Source of the DNA: an uncultured Brachyspira sp.
GTDB taxonomy: Bacteria; Spirochaetota; Brachyspiria; Brachyspirales; Brachyspiraceae
Assembly: GCF_934747485.1 (NCBI RefSeq)
Contig: NZ_CAKVGN010000017.1
Span: 1-45,650, forward strand
DNA length: 45,650 nucleotides
Direction: 5' to 3'
Positions 9,098 to 17,152 of this stretch are shown here, piece by piece. A model generated the notes under the pieces. The model was not told the DNA's origin. It worked only from the letters and a program-made list of their open reading frames with translations, and did no database searches. The first letter of the stretch is position 1; every line of letters begins with the position of its first letter. The position numbers were made by a program, and so were the translations under genes.

Positions 9098-9180
9098 ATT
9101 TTTTGCAACTTTTTGACGAAGTCCGCACAGCGACCGAAGGAAGTGCCTGTGGTGCGAGAGCGACAAAAAAGTTGAACAAA
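9098..9180. repeat. R module with an inserted 24-bp unit (long-loop hairpin)
   Basis: Arms CAACTTTTT (9106-9114) and AAAAAGTTG (9166-9174) pair perfectly. The 51-base loop holds GACGAAGTCCGCACAG and, at 9130-9153, the 24-bp unit identical to 121-144. No coding sense. Confidence 0.75.
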
Positions 9181-9238
9181 AACAAATACTTATAATAATA
9201 AAACATAATTGTTTAATTATATACTAAAAATTTCTCGT

Positions 9239-9302
9239 TTGTGGTGGCGTTGCCCCCACACCCCTACTTCTTTTGGTGACCCAAAGAAGCAAAAGGACTG
9301 CA
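9239..9302. repeat. H module (double hairpin), copy 1
   Basis: Two successive hairpins: TGTGGTGGC / GCCCCCACA (9239-9259, one mismatch) and CTTCTTTTGG-TGAC-CCAAAGAAG (9267-9289, one bulged T). It ends with AAAAGGACTGCA. GC-rich in an otherwise AT-rich spacer. It lies about 65 bases from the R module. Confidence 0.75.
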
Positions 9303-9383
9303 TTATTTAGCTTAAAATAAAGGTACTATCTTATAGTTTATACATATTCCAAACATACAAAGCTATAACATTTGCATTTTCAT

Positions 9384-9700
9384 GAAGCGTGCCCGAAGGG
9401 CGAAAACTTTGACGAAGTCCGCACAGCGACCGTAGGGAGTCCTTCAGGGCGACCGAATGAAGTGCCTTCGGTATTGGTATAAAAGAACCTTATATCCTCC
9501 GGATACGCTTCGCGAAGAACTGCATTTTTATTATAAATTTTATAATTTAATTGTACATTAAAATGCACTCCCCCGCACGACTAAGAAGTTATAATTAAAG
9601 CATAGCATTACCGTGCGGTAAGCCCCCGACCGCAGGGAGTGCACAGCTAGGCGAGTAGTGCGGCAAGGTGGTACAGCTCGTACGCGGGAAAAAGTTGAAT
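9384..9700. repeat. Expanded, rearranged R-type repeat block
   Basis: Contains a GC-rich mosaic: GACGAAGTCCGCACAG (9411-9426), two tandem copies of the 24-bp-type unit (9426-9448 and 9449-9472, the second closing its own hairpin ACCGAA/TTCGGT), a 10-bp palindrome CTTCGCGAAG (9508-9517), another unit-like GACCGCAGGGAGTGC (9628-9642), and a lone right arm GAAAAAGTTGAATAAAA near 9688-9704. Open frames across it have no protein-like composition and I do not call genes here. Confidence 0.6.
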
Positions 9701-9756
9701 AAAAAAACTTATTATATATCTAAAAATTTTAAGTTTATCAATTTTTGTTTTTATAT

Positions 9757-9818
9757 TTTGGGGACTAGTCCCCAAACCCCTACTTCTTTTGGTGACCCAA
9801 AGAAGCAAAAGGACTGCA
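9757..9818. repeat. H module (double hairpin), copy 2
   Basis: The first hairpin here is a perfect 20-bp palindrome (9757-9776, TTTGGGGACT followed by its complement), wholly different in sequence from copy 1. The second hairpin CTTCTTTTGG-TGAC-CCAAAGAAG and tail AAAAGGACTGCA (9783-9818) are identical to copy 1. Confidence 0.8.
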
Positions 9819-9879
9819 ATTTTAATCTAAAAAATATATATTGTTTTTTATTATATATATTGGCAACATATAAATTCGT

Positions 9880-9952
9880 ACTTTTTGCAACTTTTTGCTA
9901 CGGGAAAAAGTTGAATAAAAAATCATATAACAAAATGCGGAAAAAGTTGATA
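9880..9952. repeat. R module, minimal copy
   Basis: CAACTTTTT (9888-9896), loop GCTACGGG, AAAAAGTTG (9905-9913): a perfect 9-bp hairpin followed by AATAAAA. An extra right arm GGAAAAAGTTGATAAAA follows near 9940. It adjoins the 3' end of the radical SAM gene and may affect its transcript end. Confidence 0.7.
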
Positions 9953-9957
9953 AAAAT

Positions 9958-10890
9958 CTACAAAAACATGCAGCCTTGACGCAACTCTCTCTCTGTCATC
10001 AATTTGTTTATAGAGTTTATTATTTCGCCTTTAGACTTTTTCCATTTCGGTGCTATTAAACTATCTCCTAAACTGTCCCCCATAATTCTTGACACTATTA
10101 TATTCTCTCTTAAAATAGATATAGCATCCGCCATAAGCTCTATATAAAAATCTTCATCAAGCGTAGGAAAATCATAATTTTTGTACATTGCCTCAAAAGC
10201 ACTTCCAACCACAATATCAAGCTGATGAAACTTCACACTGTCAATTTTTAAATTAGAAATATCTCTAACCGTTTGAAGCATCTCTTCTCTTGTTTCCAAA
10301 ATTATTTTTTTTTCTTCAATTCTTTTAGGCAAACCAAATATTATATGAGTTGATATTATTAGATTGCTGTAATTATTTTTTATGTTTTCTGTCATATCAG
10401 CAAACGAGTTAAAATTATGCCCTCTGTTTATAAAAATAGAAGTATCATCATTTGAAGATTGAAGCCCCATTTCAAGCCATATCTCTTTATTATATTTTTT
10501 TGACAAATTATTTAACTCTAAGAGAACTGCCTCTTCAAGCATATCGCTTCTTGCCCCAAACATTAAACCAACACAATCCTCAAACTCAATTAATTTATTT
10601 GCATATTTAAGAGATTCTGATGAAGCTAATTTTGAAAGCGGAGTGCCAAGCTGAAAATAAGCATAATATTTTTTGTATCTGTTTTTATAATTGTTTACGC
10701 CGTTTATCCATTGATTTTTAATATCATCTTCTTCTACATATGGAGGCTTATAACTATTTAAATTGCAAAACCTGCATCCTCCATTATTGGCCTTATGAGC
10801 ACAGCCGAAATCTGTGTCTATAGAAATTTTACCAACCTTAAAACCAAACTTTTTTTTTACATAATCAGAAAAACTATAATAATTTTGCAT
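9958..10890 (-). CDS. Radical SAM protein, YhcC/TIGR01212 family
   Basis: A 310-residue member of the YhcC-like radical S-adenosylmethionine group, which carries a 4Fe-4S cluster; substrate not established. The cluster cysteines are Cys30, Cys39 and Cys42 in the spaced family motif FGC-(8)-CRFC. Other family features are YFQLGTPLS near residue 78, LMFGARSDML, EIWLEMGLQSSNDDTSIFINRGHN, and HIIFGLP. Start ATG at 10890 lies two bases after the smpB stop, so the two genes share a transcript. The C terminus runs to the edge of the repeat block and ends abruptly with GCMFL. Confidence 0.85.
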   Translation of the reverse strand: MQNYYSFSDYVKKKFGFKVGKISIDTDFGCAHKANNGGCRFCNLNSYKPPYVEEDDIKNQWINGVNNYKNRYKKYYAYFQLGTPLSKLASSESLKYANKLIEFEDCVGLMFGARSDMLEEAVLLELNNLSKKYNKEIWLEMGLQSSNDDTSIFINRGHNFNSFADMTENIKNNYSNLIISTHIIFGLPKRIEEKKIILETREEMLQTVRDISNLKIDSVKFHQLDIVVGSAFEAMYKNYDFPTLDEDFYIELMADAISILRENIIVSRIMGDSLGDSLIAPKWKKSKGEIINSINKLMTERELRQGCMFL

Positions 10891-10892
10891 AT

Positions 10893-11378
10893 CTATCTTT
10901 TAATATATCTTTCCATCTCTCTGTCTAATGCTTTTTTCTTTAGAGTCTCTCTCTTATCATGAAGCTTTTTACCTTTAGCTAAAGCAAGCTCCACTTTTAC
11001 CTTTCCCCTGCTAAAATATAAACTAATAGGAATGAGAGTAAGCCCCTGCTCTTTTATTTTTCCATAAAGCCTTTTAATTTCCCTTTTTTTCATTAAAAGT
11101 TTTCTTTCACGTAAAGGGTCATGATTGTTTCTGTTGCCAAAATGATACGGAGAAATATGCATATTCACTATAAAAAGCTCTCCCTTTTTAAAAGAAGCAT
11201 AAGAATCCGCCATATTAACTCCCCTATCCCTAAGAGACTTCACTTCAGTACCAAGTAAAACTATGCCCGCCTCAAACTTTTCTATCACTTCATAATTAAA
11301 AAGTGCTTTTTTGTTTCTTGCTATCTCCCCAGATGAAACAGCATTATTTTTTTTATCTTTTTTGTCTTTTTTAGCCAT
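10893..11378 (-). CDS. smpB: SsrA (tmRNA)-binding protein SmpB
   Basis: Brings tmRNA to ribosomes stalled on broken messages (trans-translation). At 161 residues it shows a Lys-rich N-terminal lead, then IARNKKALFNYEVIEKFEAGIVL, GTEVKSLR and NMADSYASF in the OB-fold, HISPYHFGNRNNHDP, RKLLMKKREIKRL, and a C-terminal tail with KKLHDKRETLKKK that enters the decoding site. The tmRNA gene itself was not seen in this window. First gene of an smpB-radical SAM operon with a consensus promoter. Confidence 0.96.
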   Translation of the reverse strand: MAKKDKKDKKNNAVSSGEIARNKKALFNYEVIEKFEAGIVLLGTEVKSLRDRGVNMADSYASFKKGELFIVNMHISPYHFGNRNNHDPLRERKLLMKKREIKRLYGKIKEQGLTLIPISLYFSRGKVKVELALAKGKKLHDKRETLKKKALDREMERYIKR

Positions 11379-11407
11379 TTTTTATTTACTCTTATATTAT
11401 TTTTTAG

Positions 11408-11435
11408 ATTATACATAAATTACAGAAATTGTCAA
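11408..11435 (-). promoter_or_regulatory. Sigma-70 promoter of smpB
   Basis: On the minus strand TTGACA (11435-11430), 16-base spacer, TATAAT (11413-11408), 30 bases before the smpB start. Confidence 0.8.
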
Positions 11436-11472
11436 AATATAAATATTAGATTATTATTTTGTTGGCAGCGTT

Positions 11473-12462
11473 TTATATTTTTTTACAGGAATTTCTAATA
11501 ACTATATTGGGCTGAAGTACAATATTTACATTATCTGTTATTCTCTCACTTATAATATTAAGTATTGAAAGAACTGCATTTTTTCCCATTTCATAAGCTT
11601 GAGAAGATACAGTGGTAAGACCTATCATAGAAGAAAATGGTATATTATCATAACCAATTAAAGATATATCATTAGGTATTGATATTCCATACTCTTCTGT
11701 TGCTTTCTTTATACCAAAACACATAACATCGCATGCAGAAAATATAGCAGTATAATCGAGTTTTGATTTTATTATATCTTTCATTTGAATATAGCTTTCT
11801 TCAAAATTAAAATTTGCTACTTTTTTATATTTGCTGTAATTAAAATCTATATTATTATCATTCAATGCCTTTATAAAACCGCTAAATCTTTCATTTTCTG
11901 TGCTAATATCTTGAGGACCTGCCATATATATAATATTTTTATGCCCCAAGTCTATTAAATATTTAGTTGCATTATAAGCCCCTATTTCATTATCGGAGCC
12001 AACATAATTTATATTTTCAATATCAACTTTTCTATCTAAAAATATAATAGGAACATTCACTTTTGTTAATATTTCATTAAAATATTCACTCTTTCCTGTA
12101 GATGCCACTATTATATATCCTGATACAGCAATTTTTGTAATATCTCTAAAATTTAATATATCCTTATTCTCTTTATACTGAGATAATATTATATGATATC
12201 CATAAAGATTTGCTGTATTCTCTATCCCTTCAATTATGTTTGCAAAAAAAGGATTTGTAATATCTGGAATAATTACTGATATAATTTGCTTATTTTTAAT
12301 AGTTTTTTTTATATTATAACCATCAGAATTAATAATTTTATTTATTTTATTTTTTATCTTTTCATCTACACTGCTGTTTCCATTCAATACCCTAGAAACA
12401 GTAGCAACAGAAACATTTGCTTTTTTAGCTATATAGCTTAGTGTAATTTTTTTATCGTTCAT
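11473..12462 (-). CDS. LacI/GalR-family transcriptional regulator (RbsR-like position)
   Basis: A 329-residue repressor-type protein. Residues 6-28 form the LacI helix-turn-helix (TLSYIAKKANVSVATVSRVLNG). They are followed by a hinge and a periplasmic-binding-protein-like effector domain with IISVIIPDITNPFFANIIEGIE, DLGHKNIIYMAGPQ, IFSACDVMCFGIKKA and DISLIGYDNIPFSSMIGLTTV. It is divergent from the nucleoside/ribose salvage operon, so it most likely controls that operon in response to a nucleoside, ribose or a derivative (inference from position). Start at ATG 12462; a TTG at 12471 would add three residues. No good Shine-Dalgarno is seen for either. Confidence 0.88.
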   Translation of the reverse strand: MNDKKITLSYIAKKANVSVATVSRVLNGNSSVDEKIKNKINKIINSDGYNIKKTIKNKQIISVIIPDITNPFFANIIEGIENTANLYGYHIILSQYKENKDILNFRDITKIAVSGYIIVASTGKSEYFNEILTKVNVPIIFLDRKVDIENINYVGSDNEIGAYNATKYLIDLGHKNIIYMAGPQDISTENERFSGFIKALNDNNIDFNYSKYKKVANFNFEESYIQMKDIIKSKLDYTAIFSACDVMCFGIKKATEEYGISIPNDISLIGYDNIPFSSMIGLTTVSSQAYEMGKNAVLSILNIISERITDNVNIVLQPNIVIRNSCKKI

Positions 12463-12496
12463 AATATACAAATCATACTAATTAAGATTTTTTATT

Positions 12497-12525
12497 ACTA
12501 TAATGCATGAAGTTTAATTTGTCAA
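12497..12525 (-). promoter_or_regulatory. Sigma-70 promoter of the LacI-type gene
   Basis: Minus strand TTGACA (12525-12520), 17-base spacer, TATAGT (12502-12497), 35 bases before the ATG. Confidence 0.7.
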
Positions 12526-12546
12526 TATAATTTTAATAAAGAGTTA

Positions 12547-12581
12547 TTTTACAGAAAAATTTCAGAAAATTTTCTGTAAAA
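12547..12581. promoter_or_regulatory. Candidate LacI-type operator (overlapping palindromes)
   Basis: A 12-bp inverted repeat TTTTACAGAAAA (12547-12558) / TTTTCTGTAAAA (12570-12581) shares its right half with a perfect 14-bp palindrome CAGAAAATTTTCTG (12563-12576). It lies between the two divergent promoters and two bases upstream of the salvage operon -35 box. It lacks the central CG of many LacI-family sites. Confidence 0.55.
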
Positions 12582-12583
12582 AA

Positions 12584-12611
12584 TTGACTTCATATAAAAC
12601 TTGACTATACT
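12584..12611 (+). promoter_or_regulatory. Sigma-70 promoter of the nucleoside salvage operon
   Basis: TTGACT (12584-12589), 16-base spacer, TATACT (12606-12611). Transcription is expected to start near 12618, about 27 bases before the first ATG. Confidence 0.7.
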
Positions 12612-12644
12612 TTATTAATATAAAATAAACATAGGATATAAATT

Positions 12645-13574
12645 ATGGTAAATAATAATAAACTCTATTGGGTAGATACAGATGCTGGAGTAGATGATGC
12701 CGTTGCTATATTATGGGCTTTAAATAATGATTTTAATATTGTTGGATTTAGCACTGTAGCTGGTAATTTGGCTGTAGAATCTACAGTGAGAAACGTATGT
12801 GCTTTATTAGAATATAGTAAAAAGGATATACCTGTATATTATGGAGCTTCGTATGCAACTATAGGGGGACATATAGACGCTTCACATATACATGGTGTAA
12901 ATTTAGGACCTATAGTGATAGATAAAGATTATAAGGCAAAAGACCATATATTTAATGGACTTATTAACTTTTTTGAAAATAGCGATGATAAATTAAATAT
13001 TATCACATTAGGACCGCTTACAAATATAAGTACATTTTTAATGCATTTTCCTAAATACAAAGAAAGAATAGAATGCTTATATATTATGGGCGGAGGAAGT
13101 TTCGGAAATATGACGGCTTATGGTGAATTTAATATTTATGCTGATGTTGAAGCTGCTCATTTTGTTTTTAATCAGAATATGAATATTGTTTTAAGCGATT
13201 TAGACATCACAGATCATTACGCTTATTTTACAAAAGAAGATATTGATTCTTATTTAAAAGGCAGAAGTATAGATGATTGGGTAAATCAGTTATTAAATTT
13301 CAGAATATCTAAAAGTGCCTTACCTCATGCGGCAAGAATATACGATGTGCTTCCTTTTATGTATGTAAAATATCCTGATTATTTTACAACTAATGAAGTA
13401 TATGTAGATGTTCAATTAAGCGGAAAGATGAGAGGTTTTACTGCTTATGATTATGAGGGTATGAGGATAACAAATTATTTATTTCCAGAAAAAAATATAA
13501 AAAAAGTAAAAAGATTATTAACGATAGATAAAAACATTTATATAGATACATTATTAAAAACATTTTTAAGATAA
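12645..13574 (+). CDS. Inosine/uridine-preferring nucleoside hydrolase
   Basis: Cleaves the N-glycosidic bond of ribonucleosides to base and ribose. The 309-residue protein has the calcium-binding family motif as DTDAGVDDAVA (Asp11, Asp13, Asp17, Asp18), then VAGN near residue 39, NIITLGPLTNIS, IMGGGSFGNMTAYGEFNIYADVEAA, and the ITDH segment near residue 188. The motif has Ala where DTDPG is usual. Exact base preference cannot be read. First gene of the operon; the released ribose fits the downstream ribokinase. Confidence 0.92.
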   Translation: MVNNNKLYWVDTDAGVDDAVAILWALNNDFNIVGFSTVAGNLAVESTVRNVCALLEYSKKDIPVYYGASYATIGGHIDASHIHGVNLGPIVIDKDYKAKDHIFNGLINFFENSDDKLNIITLGPLTNISTFLMHFPKYKERIECLYIMGGGSFGNMTAYGEFNIYADVEAAHFVFNQNMNIVLSDLDITDHYAYFTKEDIDSYLKGRSIDDWVNQLLNFRISKSALPHAARIYDVLPFMYVKYPDYFTTNEVYVDVQLSGKMRGFTAYDYEGMRITNYLFPEKNIKKVKRLLTIDKNIYIDTLLKTFLR

Positions 13575-13584
13575 GGATAATATT

Positions 13585-15210
13585 ATGCAATTTACAGGTT
13601 TTTTAGGTGTTGCTTTATTTTGTTTTATAGGATTTTTATTTTCTAAAAACAAAAAAGCTATTGATTGGAAATTGGTTATTTGGGGTATAGTTATGCAATT
13701 TATTATTGCAGCTATAATATTAGGTAAGGGCTTAATAAGTTTAGTGCCATTTTTTATATGGATATGGGCTATAGCTTGGTATAATTTAGATGTATTTATT
13801 TTTAGAGCAAAAAAAATGAATATAATATATAGTGCAATAGTATCATTAATTCTAACAGCTATTGTTATAGGTCTAACATATTTACTTGGAGGAGAGGTAT
13901 CTTCACTATTGCTTTCAATAGTTTGGTATCTATTCATAATTGTTGGAGTAGTGAGAGTTGCTTTACTCTCTTTTGGTAAAGATATAAAACTATATAAACA
14001 TTGGTCAAATATTGCTGGCTTTTTATTATGCGGTATAATATTTGGTAATTTATTAGCTAATGGAAAAACTGGTGCTGACTTCTTTGGAGCAATAGGAGAT
14101 GCTATAACCTCATTTTTAAAATTTGCTTCTTTGGGCGGTGAGTTTATATTTGGTCAGTTATACACTGGAGCAGCAGGTTGGGTATTTATTATAGATGTTG
14201 GAGTAGCTACAATATTCTTTATAGCTTTTGTTGGATTATTAGAAAGTCTTGGATTAATGAATCAAGTTATTATAAGCATAGCTAGATTTATAGATTGGAA
14301 TATGAGAGGAATGGGAATTAAGCCATTGAGCGGTGCTGAAACTCTTGTTGCTATTTCTAGTATTCCAATGGGAGGAGATAATTTACTTCTTATAAAAAAC
14401 TATTTAAGCACTTTAACAAGATCTGAAATATCTCTATCTATATCAGCTATAATGGCAACTATATCTGCTAGCTTATTTGCTGCATTTGTATCTTTAGGTA
14501 TTTCACCAGTGCATTTATTGGCTGCTAGTGCTATGAGTGTACCTGCTGTTATAGTTGTGTCAAAGATATGTTACCCTGAAGTAGATAATCCAGTTACTAG
14601 AGGTCAGGATATAGAAGTAGTAAAAGATGCTAATTATGGTAAACCTATGAATGCTATTATGGATAGTATAAATAATGCAATTCAAACTGTACTAATAATG
14701 GCAGGAAGCTTGGTTGTATTTATATCTTTGATAGGAGTATTCGACAGCATACTTGGACGTTTAGATGCTTATGTTGATGGTCAATTATTAAATGGAGTTA
14801 AAAATATATATGGTGAATATAATGGATTTGTACCTGGAAGTTTAAAAACATTATTGGGATATATATTCTCACCTTTAGCTTTTGCTATGGGTACTCCAGT
14901 TGAAGATATTATAAAAATGGGTTATTTAATGGGAACTAAACTTTCTATTAATGAATTTGTTGCTTTCACACAGCTTGGTGAGTTTATAAAAAGCAATGCT
15001 TTAACAGAAAAATCTATTATAATAGCAAGCTTCGCTTTATGCGGATATGCTAATCCTGGTACAGTAGCTATGAATTTAGGTAAGGTATTGCCTTTTTCTG
15101 GAAACAATAGAGAAAATTATATTAATTTAGCATTTAAAACTATGTTTATAGGAGCAGCTGCTTCTTGGATGACTGCAGCTATTGCTGGAATAATTTCAGG
15201 ATTAATATAA
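13585..15210 (+). CDS. NupC/CNT-family concentrative nucleoside transporter
   Basis: A 541-residue cation-coupled nucleoside importer of the inner membrane. After an N-terminal group of helices comes the gate/core region: FVGLLESLGLMNQVI, then KPLSGAETLVAISSIPMGG in the first re-entrant hairpin (the place of the family G-x-TE motif), and LSISAIMATISASL. The conserved C-terminal half follows (YIFSPLAFAMGTPVEDI, MGTKLSINEFVAF, FALCGYANPGTVAMNLG). At about 540 residues it is longer than the usual 400 of NupC, mostly at the N terminus. Ten bases after the hydrolase gene and overlapping the next start codon (TAATG), so translationally coupled. Confidence 0.88.
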   Translation: MQFTGFLGVALFCFIGFLFSKNKKAIDWKLVIWGIVMQFIIAAIILGKGLISLVPFFIWIWAIAWYNLDVFIFRAKKMNIIYSAIVSLILTAIVIGLTYLLGGEVSSLLLSIVWYLFIIVGVVRVALLSFGKDIKLYKHWSNIAGFLLCGIIFGNLLANGKTGADFFGAIGDAITSFLKFASLGGEFIFGQLYTGAAGWVFIIDVGVATIFFIAFVGLLESLGLMNQVIISIARFIDWNMRGMGIKPLSGAETLVAISSIPMGGDNLLLIKNYLSTLTRSEISLSISAIMATISASLFAAFVSLGISPVHLLAASAMSVPAVIVVSKICYPEVDNPVTRGQDIEVVKDANYGKPMNAIMDSINNAIQTVLIMAGSLVVFISLIGVFDSILGRLDAYVDGQLLNGVKNIYGEYNGFVPGSLKTLLGYIFSPLAFAMGTPVEDIIKMGYLMGTKLSINEFVAFTQLGEFIKSNALTEKSIIIASFALCGYANPGTVAMNLGKVLPFSGNNRENYINLAFKTMFIGAAASWMTAAIAGIISGLI

Positions 15211-16073
15211 TGTATTATATAATAATGTTTATAGCAACGACTATCTTTGCATCTATTGCTTGGGTAGCTAATTATTCAAAAAATGCTGGGTGGTCGTTGT
15301 TTTTCTTAGCATCTATAAGTTATTTTATAGCCTTTTGTGTGTTTGCTTTGCTTTGTATATTGAAAAAAAAGCCTATGTTTGATGCGGGTATGTGGAAAGA
15401 TGGACTTAAACCTGTTATAATATTATTAGTGGGTAATATGTCATTAAATGTTGCAGTTTCTATGACAACCCCTGAAAAAATAGGGTTTTTAGTTGGACTT
15501 ACTGTAATTATTGTACCTATATTAGATTTTTTTATGTATAAAGCAAAGATACCAAAACTTATATATCCAAGCTTAATATTTGCTTTTATAGGAAATTTTA
15601 TATTAAACTATAACAAAGAGATGAAAATATTTTCTTTTGGTCTTGGAGAATTTTTATCTTTGGCAACCACTGTCTGTTATGCTTTATCTATTATATGGAT
15701 AGGAAGATGTGCAAGATCTTTTGGTTTTGAGTCATTTGGTTTTATACAAAGTTTAGTTAGTTCTATAGGTTATCTCATAGCATCATTAATTACTGGAAGC
15801 ATTCATTCTATAAGCAATTTGCCTTTATATCCTATATTATTTTATGGTTTAGGCTCTTATGTATTAGGAAATGCTTGTCAATTTGTTGCTCAGAAAAATT
15901 TATCTCCTATAATTTCAGCATTAATTATGGCAACACAGCCAATAGTTGGAGTTATAATAGGTATATTATTTTTTAATTTTAGTATTACAATTTCAATATG
16001 TATATCTGGTTTCTTTTTCTTCATTGCTAGTGTAATGGGGGTAATTGCTAATAATAATACATCTAAACAATAA
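15210..16073 (+). CDS. EamA/DMT-superfamily transporter
   Basis: A 287-residue membrane protein with about ten hydrophobic segments in two repeated EamA-like halves (for example NVAVSMTTPEKIGFLVGLTV, LSLATTVCYALSIIWIG, and ISALIMATQPIVGVIIGILFF). DMT proteins move metabolites, often as exporters. The ATG shares its A with the TAA stop of the CNT gene, which decides the start; an upstream ATG at 15165 lies inside CNT. In this operon a role in moving a base or sugar product of nucleoside breakdown is possible, but that is inference from position only. Confidence 0.85.
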   Translation: MYYIIMFIATTIFASIAWVANYSKNAGWSLFFLASISYFIAFCVFALLCILKKKPMFDAGMWKDGLKPVIILLVGNMSLNVAVSMTTPEKIGFLVGLTVIIVPILDFFMYKAKIPKLIYPSLIFAFIGNFILNYNKEMKIFSFGLGEFLSLATTVCYALSIIWIGRCARSFGFESFGFIQSLVSSIGYLIASLITGSIHSISNLPLYPILFYGLGSYVLGNACQFVAQKNLSPIISALIMATQPIVGVIIGILFFNFSITISICISGFFFFIASVMGVIANNNTSKQ

Positions 16074-16083
16074 GGAATAAAAA

Positions 16084-16953
16084 ATGAGTAAAAAAATTTT
16101 GGTTATAGGAAGCATTAATAAAGATTTGGTTACAACAACTCCGCGTTTTCCTAAAGAGGGCGAAACTATACTCGGTAATAATTTTTCCACAAGCAATGGA
16201 GGCAAAGGTGCTAATCAGGCATGTGCGATAGGTAAATTAGGCGGAAATGTAGCTATGCTCGGTGCCATAGGCGATGACAATTTTGGCAAAGACTTATCAA
16301 ATGCTTTATATTCCAACAATGTTAATATAGATAATTTATTAGTAAAAAATAATATTTCTACAGGCATAGCAGTAATTACTGTTACTAATGATGGAGCTAA
16401 TCATATTATCGTAGCACAGGGAGCTAATGCTTTAATTACAAAAGATGATATCAAAGAAAAATTGATTTCATCATTTGATATAATAGTTATGCAATTGGAG
16501 ATACCATTAGAAATAGCAAAATATGCTGCATCTGTTGCAAAAAAACTTGGAAAAACTGTAGTATTAAATCCTTCTCCTGCTGTAAAACTCGATAAAGAAT
16601 TTTTAAGCTGCGTAGATATATTAATTCCAAATGAAACAGAAATTGATATTATAGGCGGTATAGATTATGTGCTTGAATGCGGTGTAAAAAACATAATACT
16701 TACTTTAGGTGCTGATGGGTGCGATTTGATAACAAAAGAAAAGAGGAAGCATTTTGATGCATATAAAGTTGATGTTGTTGATACTACTGCTGCGGGAGAT
16801 AGTTTTTTAGGCGGCGTTGTCAGAACAATTGCTGATGGTAAAAATATAGAAGAGGCTATTGAATTTGCAACTAAAGTTTCTAATATAACAGTTACAAGAA
16901 AAGGAGCTATAGATTCTATACCTACATACAATGAAGTTATTGAAATCTATTAA
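16084..16953 (+). CDS. rbsK: Ribokinase
   Basis: Phosphorylates D-ribose to ribose 5-phosphate. A 289-residue PfkB-family kinase with VIGSINKDLV and GGKGANQA at the N terminus (the ribose-binding GGKGANQ at residues 39-45), GAIGDDNFG, MQLEIP, VVLNPSPA, PNETE, and the signature DTTAAGDSF with catalytic Asp239. Last gene of the salvage operon, 10 bases after the DMT gene. It closes the logic: nucleoside in, base and ribose split, ribose phosphorylated. Sugars other than ribose cannot be excluded. Confidence 0.93.
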   Translation: MSKKILVIGSINKDLVTTTPRFPKEGETILGNNFSTSNGGKGANQACAIGKLGGNVAMLGAIGDDNFGKDLSNALYSNNVNIDNLLVKNNISTGIAVITVTNDGANHIIVAQGANALITKDDIKEKLISSFDIIVMQLEIPLEIAKYAASVAKKLGKTVVLNPSPAVKLDKEFLSCVDILIPNETEIDIIGGIDYVLECGVKNIILTLGADGCDLITKEKRKHFDAYKVDVVDTTAAGDSFLGGVVRTIADGKNIEEAIEFATKVSNITVTRKGAIDSIPTYNEVIEIY

Positions 16954-16984
16954 TATTTTCAATAAATAATTAATATTCTATTTT

Positions 16985-17017
16985 AAGAGTGTCTTTTATA
17001 AAAAAGCACTCTTTTTT
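16985..17017 (+). terminator. Intrinsic terminator of the nucleoside salvage operon
   Basis: Stem AAGAGTG (16985-16991) with CACTCTT (17007-17013), AT-rich inner part, followed by TTTT. Confidence 0.85.
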
Positions 17018-17066
17018 ATATACCATGATATAGTATTTAAAAAAAATAAGTTTTTTTATTTTTTCG

Positions 17067-17093
17067 GGAACTTTTATTTTTTTTGTACGTCTA
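17067..17093 (+). promoter_or_regulatory. ECF-sigma-type promoter
   Basis: GGAAC (17067-17071) and CGTCTA (17088-17093) are 16 bases apart. This is the general pattern recognised by extracytoplasmic-function sigma factors, and it stands out because the other promoters in the window are sigma-70-like. It lies 60 bases before the first secreted Gly-Tyr protein. Confidence 0.6.
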
Positions 17094-17152
17094 ATAAAGC
17101 ATAAGAAAACAAAAAATAATAAAATAAATATAAAAGTAAAGGGAGATTAAAA

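Noticed and set aside
9380..9568. Minus-strand 62-residue open frame (ends FSPFGHAS)
   Set aside because: It lies wholly in the GC-rich repeat block; its coding appearance comes from the 24-bp-type units and there is no ribosome-binding site.
9239..9818. Possible CRISPR array in the repeat block
   Set aside because: Repeats differ in length and order, spacers are uniform AT-rich DNA, and there are no cas genes.
9668..9979. Plus-strand 103-residue open frame containing PTSFGDPKKQKDC
   Set aside because: The peptide is a translation of the H and R repeat modules; the same bases at 9261-9300 are not in a matching long frame. It also overlaps the end of the radical SAM gene.
13566..13937. Minus-strand 123-residue frame opposite the CNT gene
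   Set aside because: Antisense shadow of a clearly conserved transporter sequence.
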